Numbered from the stretch's first letter, positions 42,984-52,388 are shown. The stretch is DNA of 64,000 nucleotides from Geobacter sp. OR-1 (GCF_000813145.1 NZ_BAZF01000015.1:47371-111370), one strand, 5' to 3'. Numbers and translations are program-made. The notes: a model not told the origin generated them from the letters alone.

Positions 42984-44216
42984 GTGACCGTTACGGTTTT
43001 CCGCAAAATCATCGTTTTTGCCACCCCGATATTCCTCATCATTTTTTCAAGGCTTGCCATACCATATATCGCCGGATTGCCGCCGGCAAAATATGAACTA
43101 GCCCTTGCCACCCCATATCTGATCTCATTCATCGGCATGTTCATGGCGGCAAATTTCCGCCGGGGCCGGCCGTTCTTCGCCCTTGTCCTGATCATTACCG
43201 GCTACTGGACCTGCAGAACCTACCTCCCAACCGGGATCCAGGGGATAGAGGGGAAATCCATCTTCAACACCCTATCGCTGTTCATCCCGTTCAACATCCT
43301 GCTGCTTGCAGCCATGCGTGAAAAGGGGCTCTTCTCGGCGGCCGGACGCATCAGGATGGTATTTTTTGCGCTGCAGGCGCTGATCGCACTCATTCTGCAC
43401 GATAATCACCATCTGGCTGATTTACCCAATATTTTCCACTCGCCGCTACTGGCCGGCATTTTCGACAGAATCACTTTTGCCCAGATCCCTTTACTGGCCT
43501 TTGTTTTCGAGCTGATTGCAGTCATGGCCATTGCAATCATCCGGCAGGCCCCGGTCGATAGCGGGTTATTCGGGGCAATGATATCTTTCTTCATCGCCGG
43601 CAACTGGCTTACTACACCCAACATGCTCGTAGTTTTCTCCTCGTCGGCAGCAATCATAGTCACCGTGAGCATACTCCAGGACTTCTACAATATGGCGTTC
43701 CGGGATGAACTGACCAATGTCCCGTCGCGACGAGCCTTGAACGAACAGTTGCACGGAATCGGCCGGAATTACGCCTTGGCCATGGTAGATATAGACCACT
43801 TCAAAAAATTCAATGACACTTACGGCCACGATATCGGCGACCAGGTCCTCAAGCTTGTCGCGAAAAAGCTGCAAAATGTGACTGGCGGCGGAAAAGTATA
43901 CCGATACGGGGGTGAGGAGTTCACCATCCTGTTCCCCAGGAAGAATGCCGAGGAAACCCTGGAACATCTGGAAAGCATTCGCAAGGAAATCGCAGAATAC
44001 CCGCTGGTTATCCGTAATTCTGACCGGCCGAAAAACAAACGGCAAGGGAAGCAGAACCGGGGGCGCGTCGATGGCGGCATTACCACGAACGTCACGGTCA
44101 GCATCGGGGTTGCCGACAGCAACGGCGGCGAGATCTCGAAGCATGAGGTCATCAAAACAGCAGACAATGCCCTGTACAAGGCCAAGAACCGGGGGAGAAA
44201 CCAGGTCTGCAAATAG
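42984..44216 (+). CDS. Membrane-bound diguanylate cyclase (GGDEF)
   Basis: 410 residues from a GTG start behind GGAGG (six-base spacing). Residues 1-235 hold about seven or eight membrane helices, and the GGDEF domain follows. It has DELTNVPSRRAL, the metal-binding DIDHFKKFNDTYGHDIGD (269-286) and the active GGEEF at 309-313. The usual inhibitory I-site RxxD is replaced by TGGG, so product feedback may be absent. The aspartate in GHDIGD is that of ordinary c-di-GMP synthases rather than the serine of Geobacter cGAMP-making Hypr enzymes. It probably senses a signal through its membrane part. It lies alone after the tRNA cluster terminator. Confidence 0.88.
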   Translation: MTVTVFRKIIVFATPIFLIIFSRLAIPYIAGLPPAKYELALATPYLISFIGMFMAANFRRGRPFFALVLIITGYWTCRTYLPTGIQGIEGKSIFNTLSLFIPFNILLLAAMREKGLFSAAGRIRMVFFALQALIALILHDNHHLADLPNIFHSPLLAGIFDRITFAQIPLLAFVFELIAVMAIAIIRQAPVDSGLFGAMISFFIAGNWLTTPNMLVVFSSSAAIIVTVSILQDFYNMAFRDELTNVPSRRALNEQLHGIGRNYALAMVDIDHFKKFNDTYGHDIGDQVLKLVAKKLQNVTGGGKVYRYGGEEFTILFPRKNAEETLEHLESIRKEIAEYPLVIRNSDRPKNKRQGKQNRGRVDGGITTNVTVSIGVADSNGGEISKHEVIKTADNALYKAKNRGRNQVCK

Positions 44217-44246
44217 GTCCAAAGGCATGTGATATGTGCACAAGCT

Positions 44247-44831
44247 TTATTCTGCAGCAGCAGTGAACTCAGCCACAAACTGGAGCGCCTTTGGCATGAA
44301 GGCCAGAAAATCGTCCCTCAGCCCCTCGTAATTATTCACAAGTTCAACTTCCCCCCCACGCAACGGATTTGGCCTTTTGACCCTTCGCGACATCCGGTCG
44401 AGTGCAGTTGCCACCCCGCCGACTTCTTCATAGGAAGGGATCAGCTCAGTAAATATGATCGGCAGGAAACCTTGAAGCGTCGGCGGCAACAGCTGCCATT
44501 GCTGTTCCACCTGTTGCCTGACGCGGCCAAGGTAGTGGTCAAGCGGCTCGTCTGACCAGAGACCCCATTCCCTGACCAGAAAATGGTCATAGAAGAGATC
44601 CACCAGTACCCCGCGGAACAGACTGTATTGCGCGGCAATCCTCTTTCTGCTCTGCTGATAGCTACTATCATGATGGGCAAAGGAATCTATCCGGCGGTGC
44701 AGGATAAGGCCGTTACGGAGAGGTTCGGGATAACGGCCTTCCAGGCGGCCCTTGACAAAATCCCCCATCAGGTTGCCGGTCAGGAGCATCCGGTCATCGC
44801 CGGAAAGATAAAGGTGGCACAGAAAGTTCAT
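44247..44831 (-). CDS. acpH: ACP phosphodiesterase (AcpH/DUF479 family)
   Basis: 194 residues starting MNFLCHLYLSGDDRMLLTGN. The blocks NLMGDFVKG, LHRRIDSFAHHD and LVDLFYDHFLVREW match acyl-carrier-protein phosphodiesterases of the HD-like AcpH family, with metal-binding His/Asp residues in HRRIDSFAHHD and DLFYDHFL. The enzyme removes 4'-phosphopantetheine from ACP. It is the only minus-strand gene between the cyclase and the potassium genes. The family call is good; the activity is from precedent. Confidence 0.83.
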   Translation of the reverse strand: MNFLCHLYLSGDDRMLLTGNLMGDFVKGRLEGRYPEPLRNGLILHRRIDSFAHHDSSYQQSRKRIAAQYSLFRGVLVDLFYDHFLVREWGLWSDEPLDHYLGRVRQQVEQQWQLLPPTLQGFLPIIFTELIPSYEEVGGVATALDRMSRRVKRPNPLRGGEVELVNNYEGLRDDFLAFMPKALQFVAEFTAAAE

Positions 44832-45102
44832 GTCAGGCCTCCTGACACTTTTGATAAACTGCCTCGGTTTTATTGGGCCAGATTCCCATCTGAACGCCTC
44901 CGTTCAATACCGTTATCAATATTATCATAATCCCCATGGGTGACCTGCAAAGCAGAGATACCGGATGCGGTCAGGGTACTGTCCAACCTTGACCAGCGCA
45001 CTCCTCTCGAAACGATCTTGATGTTTTCTTGATGCCCTTCATCCCTATCTTGACACATTTATTATGTCTATCGAGCTACGCTGTACTCATGGGAGGATCG
45101 CA

Positions 45103-45300
45103 ATGAGAGTTTATCTGTTCGATGTCGATAGCGGTCTGTACGCAGGCGAGGATTTTTGCGAGTTGAAAGAGGTGCAGGAAGAAGATGGCATTACCATTCT
45201 TTCGCCACCGACCGGACAGCCGGGGGTGGTACCTGTGTTTGACCGCAATTCAGGCAACTGGAAGCTGGTCCCCGGCGACAGCCTGGAGAAACGGGAATGA
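45103..45300 (+). CDS. Small protein preceding the KimA-like transporter
   Basis: 65 residues starting MRVYLFDVDSGLYAGEDFCE, with GGGAGG before the ATG. It is acidic, with no membrane helix or cysteine pair. The TGQPGVVPVFDRNSGNWKLV segment resembles short beta-rich phage tail-assembly-like proteins, but similarity at this length proves little. Its stop overlaps the transporter ATG (ATGA), so the two are translated together. A regulatory or accessory role for the transporter is possible. Confidence 0.6.
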   Translation: MRVYLFDVDSGLYAGEDFCELKEVQEEDGITILSPPTGQPGVVPVFDRNSGNWKLVPGDSLEKRE

Positions 45301-47300
45301 TTGATACTCATCCGGCTAATATGTCTCTTGTCGGAAAGATACGCCGTGTAATCTTCGGAGCGCCAAAATACCTCAAGGACCCTCACCTTTTCCATAAGAT
45401 CGCTCTGATACCCATCCTCGCCTGGGTAGGCCTGGGTGCCGACGGGCTGTCATCATCGGCATACGGCCCGGAAGAGGCGTTCAAGGCTCTGGGAGAACAT
45501 ACCTATCTGGCGGTTTTCCTCGGCCTGGCCACGGCCATGACGGTCTTCATCATATCCTATGCCTATTCCCGGATCATAGAGCACTTCCCACATGGCGGCG
45601 GCGGATATATCGTCGCCAGCCACATGCTAGGGGAAAAGGCCGGGGTCGTTTCCGGCAGCGCCCTGCTGGTGGATTATGTCATGACCATAACCATTTCCAT
45701 CGCCTCCTGCTGCGACGCGATCTTCAGTTATATCCCCAAAGGGTTTCACTACTATAAGGTACCGGTTGCCTGCATCCTCACGGTGCTGCTGATCGTCCTG
45801 AATATCCGCGGTGTCAAGGAGTCGATATCCGTGCTGGCGCCGATCTTCATGACGTTCGTAATCAGCCATATCCTGATGCTTGTCTATGGTGTATGCGCAC
45901 ACACAGACAAGATCGCCCCTTTGGCAAGCGATATGCGGAGCGGCATCAGCAATGACCTCTCCAGTGTCGGCTTCTTCGGTATCCTGCTCTTGTTCGTAAG
46001 GGCCTACTCGCTCGGCGGCGGTACCTACACCGGTATCGAGGCGGTCTCCAACGGGCTGCAGATCATGCGGGAGCCGCGAGTGCAGACCGGCAAGCGGACC
46101 ATGCTCTACATGGCCACTTCACTGGCCTTCACAGCAGGTATCCTGTTTTTATGCTATGCCCTGGTGGGGATCAAGCCGGTAGAAGGAAAAACTCTCAATG
46201 CCGTGCTGGCCGACGGGCTGTTCGCCCATTGGCCCATGGGAAACGGGCTCTCCTTCGTCACCATCTTCTCCGAAGGAGCGCTCTTGCTGGTGGCAGCCCA
46301 GGCCGGTTTCGTGGATGGTCCGCGGGTAATGGCAAACATGGCCATCGATTCCTGGTTCCCGCATCGCTTTGCCGCCCTGTCGGTGCGGCTGACCATGCGT
46401 AACGGCATCATCCTGATGGGTATCGCTGCGATTGTCCTCCTGTTCTATACCGGTGGATCGGTCTCGGCTCTGGTAGTCATGTACTCCATCAATGTGTTTA
46501 TCACGTTCTCATTATCGCAGCTGGGCATGTCGAAACTCTTCATCCAGCGACGTAAAGAAGACCCCCAATGGTTGCGCCACCTCTCGGTACATCTTGTCGG
46601 CCTGATCCTGTGCGTTACCATCCTGGTCATCACCACCGTGGAGAAATTCGCCGAAGGCGGCTGGCTGACCCTGGTGATCACATCGGTCGTTATCGGGCTC
46701 TGCTACCTGATCAAAGGCCATTATCTGCAGGTGCGCAAAGGAATGCGGGATCTTGATGAAACCTTGCTGGATCTGCCTATTTCTCCTCATGGTGACCCGC
46801 CGCCCCTTGACCGTAATGCACCGACTGCCATCCAGCTGGTCTCCGGATACAGCGGCTTTGGCGTTCATACCCTGCTGTCGATCATGTCAACCTTCCCGAA
46901 GACCTACCGAAACGTGATATTTGTCTCTGTTGCCATGATAGATTCAGGATCGTTCAAGGGCGCCAAGGAGATTGAGGCGCTGGAGGAGTCGGTCAGGCAG
47001 GGGCTTGATAAATATGTGGCAATGGCCCGCAAACTCGGTTTTGCCGCTCAATACCGCACCGCCATGGCGACTGATGTGGTTGAGACCGCAGTGGAGCTCT
47101 GCAAACAGACCGCCGAGGAGTTACCCCCGTTCGACAGTGTTCACCGGTCAGATCACCTTCCGGCTGGAGAAGTTCTATCACCGCCTCCTGCACAACGAGA
47201 CTGCCTTTGCCATCCAGCGCCGACTGCAATGGGATGGCTTGACCACGGTGATCCTGCCGATCAGGGTGCGGACATAATTCAGCTACTGGCAACATCCTGA
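45297..47300 (+). CDS. KimA-like potassium transporter (APC superfamily), late frameshift
   Basis: About 12 helices of an APC-fold permease (residues about 30-500) with LGADGLSSSAYGPEEAFKAL and HGGGGYIVASHMLGEKAGVV, which resemble the KimA/KUP potassium uptake group. A cytosolic C-terminal domain follows. As read, the protein has 667 residues, but a five-C run at 47124-47128 shifts the frame. Removing one C continues as TVFTGQITFRLEKFYHRLLH to a stop at 47277, giving about 659 residues and a normal USP-like tail. The last 60 residues as written are therefore probably wrong. The KdpD/KdpE-like pair immediately downstream supports a role in potassium homeostasis. Confidence 0.8.
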   Translation: MIDTHPANMSLVGKIRRVIFGAPKYLKDPHLFHKIALIPILAWVGLGADGLSSSAYGPEEAFKALGEHTYLAVFLGLATAMTVFIISYAYSRIIEHFPHGGGGYIVASHMLGEKAGVVSGSALLVDYVMTITISIASCCDAIFSYIPKGFHYYKVPVACILTVLLIVLNIRGVKESISVLAPIFMTFVISHILMLVYGVCAHTDKIAPLASDMRSGISNDLSSVGFFGILLLFVRAYSLGGGTYTGIEAVSNGLQIMREPRVQTGKRTMLYMATSLAFTAGILFLCYALVGIKPVEGKTLNAVLADGLFAHWPMGNGLSFVTIFSEGALLLVAAQAGFVDGPRVMANMAIDSWFPHRFAALSVRLTMRNGIILMGIAAIVLLFYTGGSVSALVVMYSINVFITFSLSQLGMSKLFIQRRKEDPQWLRHLSVHLVGLILCVTILVITTVEKFAEGGWLTLVITSVVIGLCYLIKGHYLQVRKGMRDLDETLLDLPISPHGDPPPLDRNAPTAIQLVSGYSGFGVHTLLSIMSTFPKTYRNVIFVSVAMIDSGSFKGAKEIEALEESVRQGLDKYVAMARKLGFAAQYRTAMATDVVETAVELCKQTAEELPPFDSVHRSDHLPAGEVLSPPPAQRDCLCHPAPTAMGWLDHGDPADQGADIIQLLATS

Positions 47301-47309
47301 TTCAGGGGT

Positions 47310-48821
47310 ATGATTTACCTCATGAAGCCTGCTCGTTTGCTTTCCAGCTACCTTGGTGCCATCGGCCTTGTTGCAGTGGCCTCTCTGATATGCGAATTAG
47401 TCCGCACGTCGCTTGCACCGGTCAATATGGTTATGGCTTACCTGCTGGCAGTTGTGCTGGCCGCTACCAGGCTGGGGCTCCGGGCCGCAATACTGACCGC
47501 CCTCCTGTCGGTGCTAGCCTACGACTTCCTTTTTATCCCGCCACGATTCTCGCTGCGGGTCTCGGATACGGAATATCTGGTTACCTTCTTCGCCCTCTTC
47601 GTTGTCGGGGTTGTCATCAGCTCTCTGGTCGCCAGAATCCAGGAGAAGGTTGAACAGGTCAGGCAACAGGAAAGCCGGACCAACAGCCTGTATTCCCTTA
47701 CCCGGGACCTGTCTGTTTCCGGTGATGCACAGGCGATCGTCGAGGCTCTGAGGCGTGCCGTGCTCCGGAATCTCGGGGCAAGACTGGCGGTTCTCCTGAA
47801 CAAGGACGGTGCAGTTGAGCAGGTCCCGGACGACATGGCGATCCAGCTTGATGACGGGAGCCAGGAGATTGTTTCCTGGGTAATGAAGAGCGGCCGGCGA
47901 GCCGGGGCCGGGACTGCCGCCTTTCCGGAGTCTCCCTGCCTGTTCGTGCCGTTCAAGGCCGGTACCGAGGTTGTGGGGGTCATGGTGATCGAAGAGAAGT
48001 CATCGCTAATCGATAACCTGCAACTGATTGAAGCGTTCGCCGGTCAGGTCGCGATGGCGCTGGAGCGGGTCCATCTTGCCAGTCAGGCAGAAGAGGCCCG
48101 CTTTCTGCGCGAGAAGAGCCACCTGGAACAGGCTCTTTTGAATTCGATCTCCCATGACCTGCGCACCCCGCTGGTGACCATATCCGGGGTTCTCGACTCG
48201 ATGCTGACCGATGACCAGAAGTTCGACCCGGAACAACGGCGAAGCATGATCTCGACAGCGGCCGAAGAAGCGGGTCGCCTGAACCGGTTCGTGGGAAGCC
48301 TGCTCGACATGACGCGGCTTGAGGCAGGTGCTCTGTCTCCCCGGCTGATCCCCTGTGAGGTCGAAGAGATCATCGGCTGTGCCATCGGCGCTGTCGAGCC
48401 GCGTATCGGTAATCACCAGATCGTGACAGCGGTGGATCAGGAATTACCGCTGGTCCCTGCCGACCTCGCCCTGTTGACCCAGGCACTGGTTAACCTGCTG
48501 GACAATGCCCTCAAACATTCCCCAGCGTCGGCTGATATCACCATGTCAGCACGTTTCGACGGAAAGTCGGTTATAATTGCTGTGATTGACACTGGACCGG
48601 GCGTACCCTCAGGACAGGAAGAACAGATCTTCGCCAAGTTTCACCGTATCGAGGTGCCGGAGCGGACCGGCGGAACCGGACTGGGGCTCTCCATTGCCAA
48701 AGGAATCATCGAGGCGCACAATGGCAGCATTACCGCATCGAACAGGCCGGAAGGCGGATTGATGGTCGAAGTGAAGTTGCCGCCGGCTACTCTTGATATT
48801 CAATACGAAGGAAAGCAATGA
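47310..48821 (+). CDS. KdpD-like sensor histidine kinase lacking the N-terminal KdpD domain
   Basis: 503 residues: four membrane helices of the DUF4118 type (about 10-110, with YDFLFIPPRFSLRVSDTEYL typical of KdpD), a GAF-like domain (about 130-255), HisKA with the phosphorylated histidine H282 in SISHDLRTPL, and HATPase_c with NLLDNALKHSP, DTGPGVP and GTGLGLSIAKG. Full KdpD has about 900 residues with N-terminal sensor and USP domains that are absent here. The stop overlaps the regulator ATG. It probably reads potassium or turgor status and controls the upstream transporter. Confidence 0.85.
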   Translation: MIYLMKPARLLSSYLGAIGLVAVASLICELVRTSLAPVNMVMAYLLAVVLAATRLGLRAAILTALLSVLAYDFLFIPPRFSLRVSDTEYLVTFFALFVVGVVISSLVARIQEKVEQVRQQESRTNSLYSLTRDLSVSGDAQAIVEALRRAVLRNLGARLAVLLNKDGAVEQVPDDMAIQLDDGSQEIVSWVMKSGRRAGAGTAAFPESPCLFVPFKAGTEVVGVMVIEEKSSLIDNLQLIEAFAGQVAMALERVHLASQAEEARFLREKSHLEQALLNSISHDLRTPLVTISGVLDSMLTDDQKFDPEQRRSMISTAAEEAGRLNRFVGSLLDMTRLEAGALSPRLIPCEVEEIIGCAIGAVEPRIGNHQIVTAVDQELPLVPADLALLTQALVNLLDNALKHSPASADITMSARFDGKSVIIAVIDTGPGVPSGQEEQIFAKFHRIEVPERTGGTGLGLSIAKGIIEAHNGSITASNRPEGGLMVEVKLPPATLDIQYEGKQ

Positions 48822-49513
48822 ACTCCGACAATCCCGTGCGCATCCTGGTCGTTGACGACGAGCAACCGATACGTCGTTTCCTGCAGACAATTCTTGAGGG
48901 AGAGTTTCGTCTGCACCTTGCGGAAGGTGGGCATGCTGCTCTGGCTGCCGCGGCAACGACCAAACCGGATGTTATCCTCCTTGACCTGGGGCTCCCCGAC
49001 CTCGATGGCATCGAAGTCATCAGACGCATCCGCGAGTGGTCGCAGGTCCCAATCATCGTGCTTTCGGTAAGGGAGCGGGAAGATGACAAGGTGGCAGCTC
49101 TGGATGCCGGTGCCGACGATTACCTTACCAAGCCGTTCGGGGTAAGCGAACTTAAGGCGCGCATACGCGCCGCGCTCCGGCGAACGCTGCAACAAACTCC
49201 GGAACCGGTATTCACCAGCGGTGATCTTATTGTAAATCTCACTGATCGAAGGGTATTATGCCGGGGGGAGGAGGTATCTCTGACGCCTACAGAATACGAT
49301 ATCCTGCGTTTACTGGTTACTCATGCCGGGAAGGTTCTGACCCACAGCCAGATACTCAGACAGGTATGGGGAATCGCCTACCTGGAACAGCCGCATGTGC
49401 TGCGAGTCAATATCAGCAACCTGCGCCGCAAGATCGAGCAGAATCCATCAATTCCGCAGCACATCATCACTGAGCCGGGGGTGGGGTATCGTCTCAGAAC
49501 CACCGAGATCTGA
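48818..49513 (+). CDS. KdpE-like OmpR-family response regulator
   Basis: 231 residues. The receiver domain has the acidic pair in VVDDEQ (13-14), the phosphorylated aspartate D56 in VILLDLGLPD and the lysine in YLTKPFG. The winged-helix output domain has LTPTEYDILRLLVTHAGKVL and LRVNISNLRRKIEQNP. The ATG overlaps the kinase gene by four bases. KdpE activates potassium uptake genes in other bacteria, and a KimA-like transporter gene lies upstream in the same run. Confidence 0.88.
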   Translation: MNSDNPVRILVVDDEQPIRRFLQTILEGEFRLHLAEGGHAALAAAATTKPDVILLDLGLPDLDGIEVIRRIREWSQVPIIVLSVREREDDKVAALDAGADDYLTKPFGVSELKARIRAALRRTLQQTPEPVFTSGDLIVNLTDRRVLCRGEEVSLTPTEYDILRLLVTHAGKVLTHSQILRQVWGIAYLEQPHVLRVNISNLRRKIEQNPSIPQHIITEPGVGYRLRTTEI

Positions 49514-49533
49514 CAATAGCAGGAAGTGACTTT

Positions 49534-50526
49534 TTATGGCCTTATCTCCACAATCGTGCCATTCGGCACTAACTTGGAAATTTCCTCGATTTCATCGTCT
49601 GTTACGGCTATGCACCCCTTTGTCCAGTCAACCTCTGAGTGAGAGTCACCGACCCACGAGAACCCATTCTTAATGCCGTGGATCATGATGTCTCCGCCCG
49701 GAGAAACACCCAGTTCCTTGGCCCGCTTTCTGTCTCGCTCGTTTGGATAGGAAATATGAAGAGACAGGTGATAACGGCTGTCCTTGTTTCTTGCATCGAT
49801 GGAGTAGATTCCCTCCGGGGTCTTGTTATCGCCCTGCCGTTCTTTGGGGCCAATTGGGTTTCCCCCCAAGGCTATCTTGTAGGTCTTGAGCACCTCACCC
49901 TTTGAGATCAACATCAATCGCCGCGCCTGTTTTTCTATCAGTATCTTATCTGCCGATCCCTTCTGGATTGCATAGGCAAAAACCTTTTGTTCGAGCGCTT
50001 CGATCTTTTTCTGCAATACCGCTATTTCATTCTCCTTGCCTTTGACCTCTTGCCGGAGAGTTTCAATCTGTGTTTGCTGCGATGCAATCTTCTTATCCTT
50101 GATAGCGACATTGTTGATATTAAATATCATTGTCTCGCTGTTTTGCCTGTACTCACTACCGGGATAATCCTTGATGATTCTCTGAAAACACTCCAGTGAC
50201 TTCTGATAATCTTTTTGTTCGTTCTTCGGATACGCATAAATAATACCCATCTCGAAAAGAACTCTGTCTGACGTCGTGGGATACTTTTCACTAATCTGCT
50301 CATACATGTTCAAAGAGGCCTTATAGCTTCCCTGATTAAACAAATTATTCGCTTCTTGAAAGGTCGACTTGGTCTGATATCCTTCGGTAAAGTGACTGCA
50401 TCCGCTTAGTAACATTGGTGTCATTATGATAACGATGAAGAAAAGGAAAAAGTGTCCACCCATCCTGCCTTGTCTGTTATCCATATTTGCCTTAGACAGC
50501 ATCATTTGAAAGATTCTCACCCTCAT
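49534..50526 (-). CDS. L,D-transpeptidase lipoprotein with TPR and coiled coil
   Basis: 330 residues. The lipobox MLLSGC (C43) follows a membrane-targeting stretch. Residues about 55-140 look like tetratricopeptide-type helices, and 150-200 form a coiled coil. The YkuD domain follows with H283 in IMIHGIKNG and the catalytic C305 in DWTKGCIAV. YkuD enzymes make 3-3 crosslinks or attach lipoproteins to peptidoglycan. A start at 50526 is used, and ATGs further in would also keep the lipobox. An Lpp-like gene and another L,D-transpeptidase lie directly upstream on the same strand. Confidence 0.85.
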   Translation of the reverse strand: MRVRIFQMMLSKANMDNRQGRMGGHFFLFFIVIIMTPMLLSGCSHFTEGYQTKSTFQEANNLFNQGSYKASLNMYEQISEKYPTTSDRVLFEMGIIYAYPKNEQKDYQKSLECFQRIIKDYPGSEYRQNSETMIFNINNVAIKDKKIASQQTQIETLRQEVKGKENEIAVLQKKIEALEQKVFAYAIQKGSADKILIEKQARRLMLISKGEVLKTYKIALGGNPIGPKERQGDNKTPEGIYSIDARNKDSRYHLSLHISYPNERDRKRAKELGVSPGGDIMIHGIKNGFSWVGDSHSEVDWTKGCIAVTDDEIEEISKLVPNGTIVEIRP

Positions 50527-50640
50527 CTCATTACCCTTGACAGAATAACCTGAAATATCTTTGCGCTGACCGTCTGATATTCTAACCTAACAAGTCAGAT
50601 GTGTGAATTGTTCCGGGTGAACTTAAGTGATGAACATTGA

Positions 50641-50670
50641 AATGGCAGGGTTTTGAGACCCTGCCATTTT
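50641..50670. terminator. Terminator between the Lpp-like gene and the L,D-transpeptidase
   Basis: ATGGCAGGGT and ACCCTGCCAT form a perfect 10-bp stem around a six-base loop with short T-runs on both sides. It lies downstream of the Lpp-like gene. Confidence 0.65.
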
Positions 50671-50717
50671 CATATCCGGAACACAAAGGCAAAACTGACA
50701 GTTCCCTTGGCATTGAC

Positions 50718-51017
50718 TTACTTCTTCATCGATTTCTGGAAGACAGCGTCAGCTTTTTTCGCCTTTTCATCAGCGATCCGTTCCCTCTCCTCTGCCTGCT
50801 TTACAGCATTATCGGCGCGGGCTGATGTTTCATCTGCCTTTACCTTAGCCTCGTCGGCTGCTGCCTTGGCAGCTTGCGCATCCTGCAATGCCTGCTCGGC
50901 TTTAGCATTTATCAGATTTTGCTGTGCCTGCACTTTCTCGAGGTCTCCGGATGTAGCACAACCAATCATGCTGGCGAGAACAAACATCATTGCGATCAGC
51001 AAAAGACTTTTCTTCAT
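50718..51017 (-). CDS. Lpp/OprI-type alanine-zipper lipoprotein
   Basis: 99 residues. The signal peptide ends with a lipobox (SMIGC, C20). Residues about 26-95 form an alanine-rich heptad helix (ALQDAQAAKAAADEAKVKAD), as in the trimeric Braun lipoprotein and OprI. The protein ends in SMKK, and Lpp is attached to peptidoglycan through a C-terminal lysine by L,D-transpeptidases in enteric bacteria. AAGGAGG precedes the ATG. With L,D-transpeptidase genes on both sides, covalent attachment of this protein to the wall is a strong inference. Confidence 0.82.
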   Translation of the reverse strand: MKKSLLLIAMMFVLASMIGCATSGDLEKVQAQQNLINAKAEQALQDAQAAKAAADEAKVKADETSARADNAVKQAEERERIADEKAKKADAVFQKSMKK

Positions 51018-51068
51018 ATCTCTTCACCTCCTTTCTGTTCAGGTTACCTTGCCATGAAGCGGGATCGA

Positions 51069-52388
51069 CTACCCCTTCTTGACAGGCTCAATCAATATCC
51101 CGTCTATTTCCAAATCAATTTTCAAGCGTTTTGCTGCATCTTTGGCCTCACTCATATCATTGAAAGGGCCGGCGATCACTCGGTAGCCATTGCTCTTTGT
51201 GAGCACCCGTGCCGGGATTGGCGGGCCCTGGTGATTGATAATGGCGGCAATCCTCAAAGCCTCAATCTCGTCGCGCAGATCAGCAGCCAAAACGTACCAT
51301 GCCTCCAGTTTCAGTTCCGGGAGTTCCGGTCTGCCATACAATGCAGCCGGATGCTCGACTTCTATGATTTTCGCAGCCCCTTTTGCACGTCCTTGACTCA
51401 TCTCCAAGATCGGAACAGGAATCCCCCGGGCCTCGGCCTGTACCTCCTTAACCCTTTTCCAGTCAAGGGCAGCCGCCGATTTCTTTTCAAAATTTTTCAG
51501 TTTTGCATAGACCTTCTCCAGCTCAACAGCGCCCGAATCTTCCAGAGGCGTATGGGCTTCCAGGTAAACTACGCCATCACGTTGACCGATGAGATATGGC
51601 TGGTTGACAATGAGTACAGGAGTATTGACCGGCGTGTCGTTGAAGAGCATCTCCACGTTTTCCGGATAGAGTCTAAGGCAGCCATTTGATGCATTAAGAC
51701 CAATGCTGGCCGGTTTATTGGTACCGTGGATCAAATAACCCGATTTGCTCAGATAGAGCGCGTATTCTCCCAAGGGATTCAGAGGTCCCGGAGGGACTTG
51801 TGCTGGGAGAAGATCTCCTTTTTTCCGATGATCTTCGGCGATTGAAGCAGGCACATACCAGGTCGGCCGGGCTGCCTTGCGCGCTACACGCATCTGACCC
51901 GTTGGGGTGGGACGCTCCTTGGTCCCGACACCGACCGGGTAGGTCGACACCACCAGAGAGTTTTTATCCTCTTTGAATTGAAAGAGCCTCTTGGTGGCCA
52001 GGTTGACCACAATCCCCTTCCTGGGCGTGTCCGGAAGGATAAAATTCAGAGGTAACAGGATGCGCTCTCCAGCCTCAGGCACCCATACATCTACACCTGG
52101 ATTAGCAGCACTGATTGCATTGATCCCCAAACTAAAGTGCCTGGCAATATCCGGCAGCGTATCCCCCTTTTCAAGTCTGATGACTGCCAGCCTACCAATG
52201 ACATCTTCTCCTCTGGCAACCGGAAACTCGTTCCGCTCGATCTCCTTTTCAAGGTGGTCCGGGGCAAGCCATGAATTCTCCTGAGCGCTTTTCATGGCCG
52301 CGCAGCCAGGGAGAGAGAAGATGAATACAGAGAGAGCTATCAGACGAAGCCAACTTGATGGGAGTAACAGGCCAAAGAATCGACACAT
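51069..52388 (-). CDS. LysM L,D-transpeptidase lipoprotein under riboswitch control
   Basis: 439 residues. The lipobox is SLPGC (C29). LysM spans about 67-114 (IRLEKGDTLPDIARHFSLGI). The YkuD domain spans about 122-260 with H221 in YLIHGTN and catalytic C237 in NASNGCLRL. The last about 70 residues resemble a SPOR domain (NGYRVIAGPFNDMSEAKDAA). It should sit in the envelope, bind peptidoglycan by LysM/SPOR and form crosslinks or attach proteins. Two tandem GEMM riboswitches with terminators precede it, so expression should follow a cyclic dinucleotide. A GAGAAAGGTG stretch lies upstream of the ATG but rather far away. Confidence 0.87.
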   Translation of the reverse strand: MCRFFGLLLPSSWLRLIALSVFIFSLPGCAAMKSAQENSWLAPDHLEKEIERNEFPVARGEDVIGRLAVIRLEKGDTLPDIARHFSLGINAISAANPGVDVWVPEAGERILLPLNFILPDTPRKGIVVNLATKRLFQFKEDKNSLVVSTYPVGVGTKERPTPTGQMRVARKAARPTWYVPASIAEDHRKKGDLLPAQVPPGPLNPLGEYALYLSKSGYLIHGTNKPASIGLNASNGCLRLYPENVEMLFNDTPVNTPVLIVNQPYLIGQRDGVVYLEAHTPLEDSGAVELEKVYAKLKNFEKKSAAALDWKRVKEVQAEARGIPVPILEMSQGRAKGAAKIIEVEHPAALYGRPELPELKLEAWYVLAADLRDEIEALRIAAIINHQGPPIPARVLTKSNGYRVIAGPFNDMSEAKDAAKRLKIDLEIDGILIEPVKKG

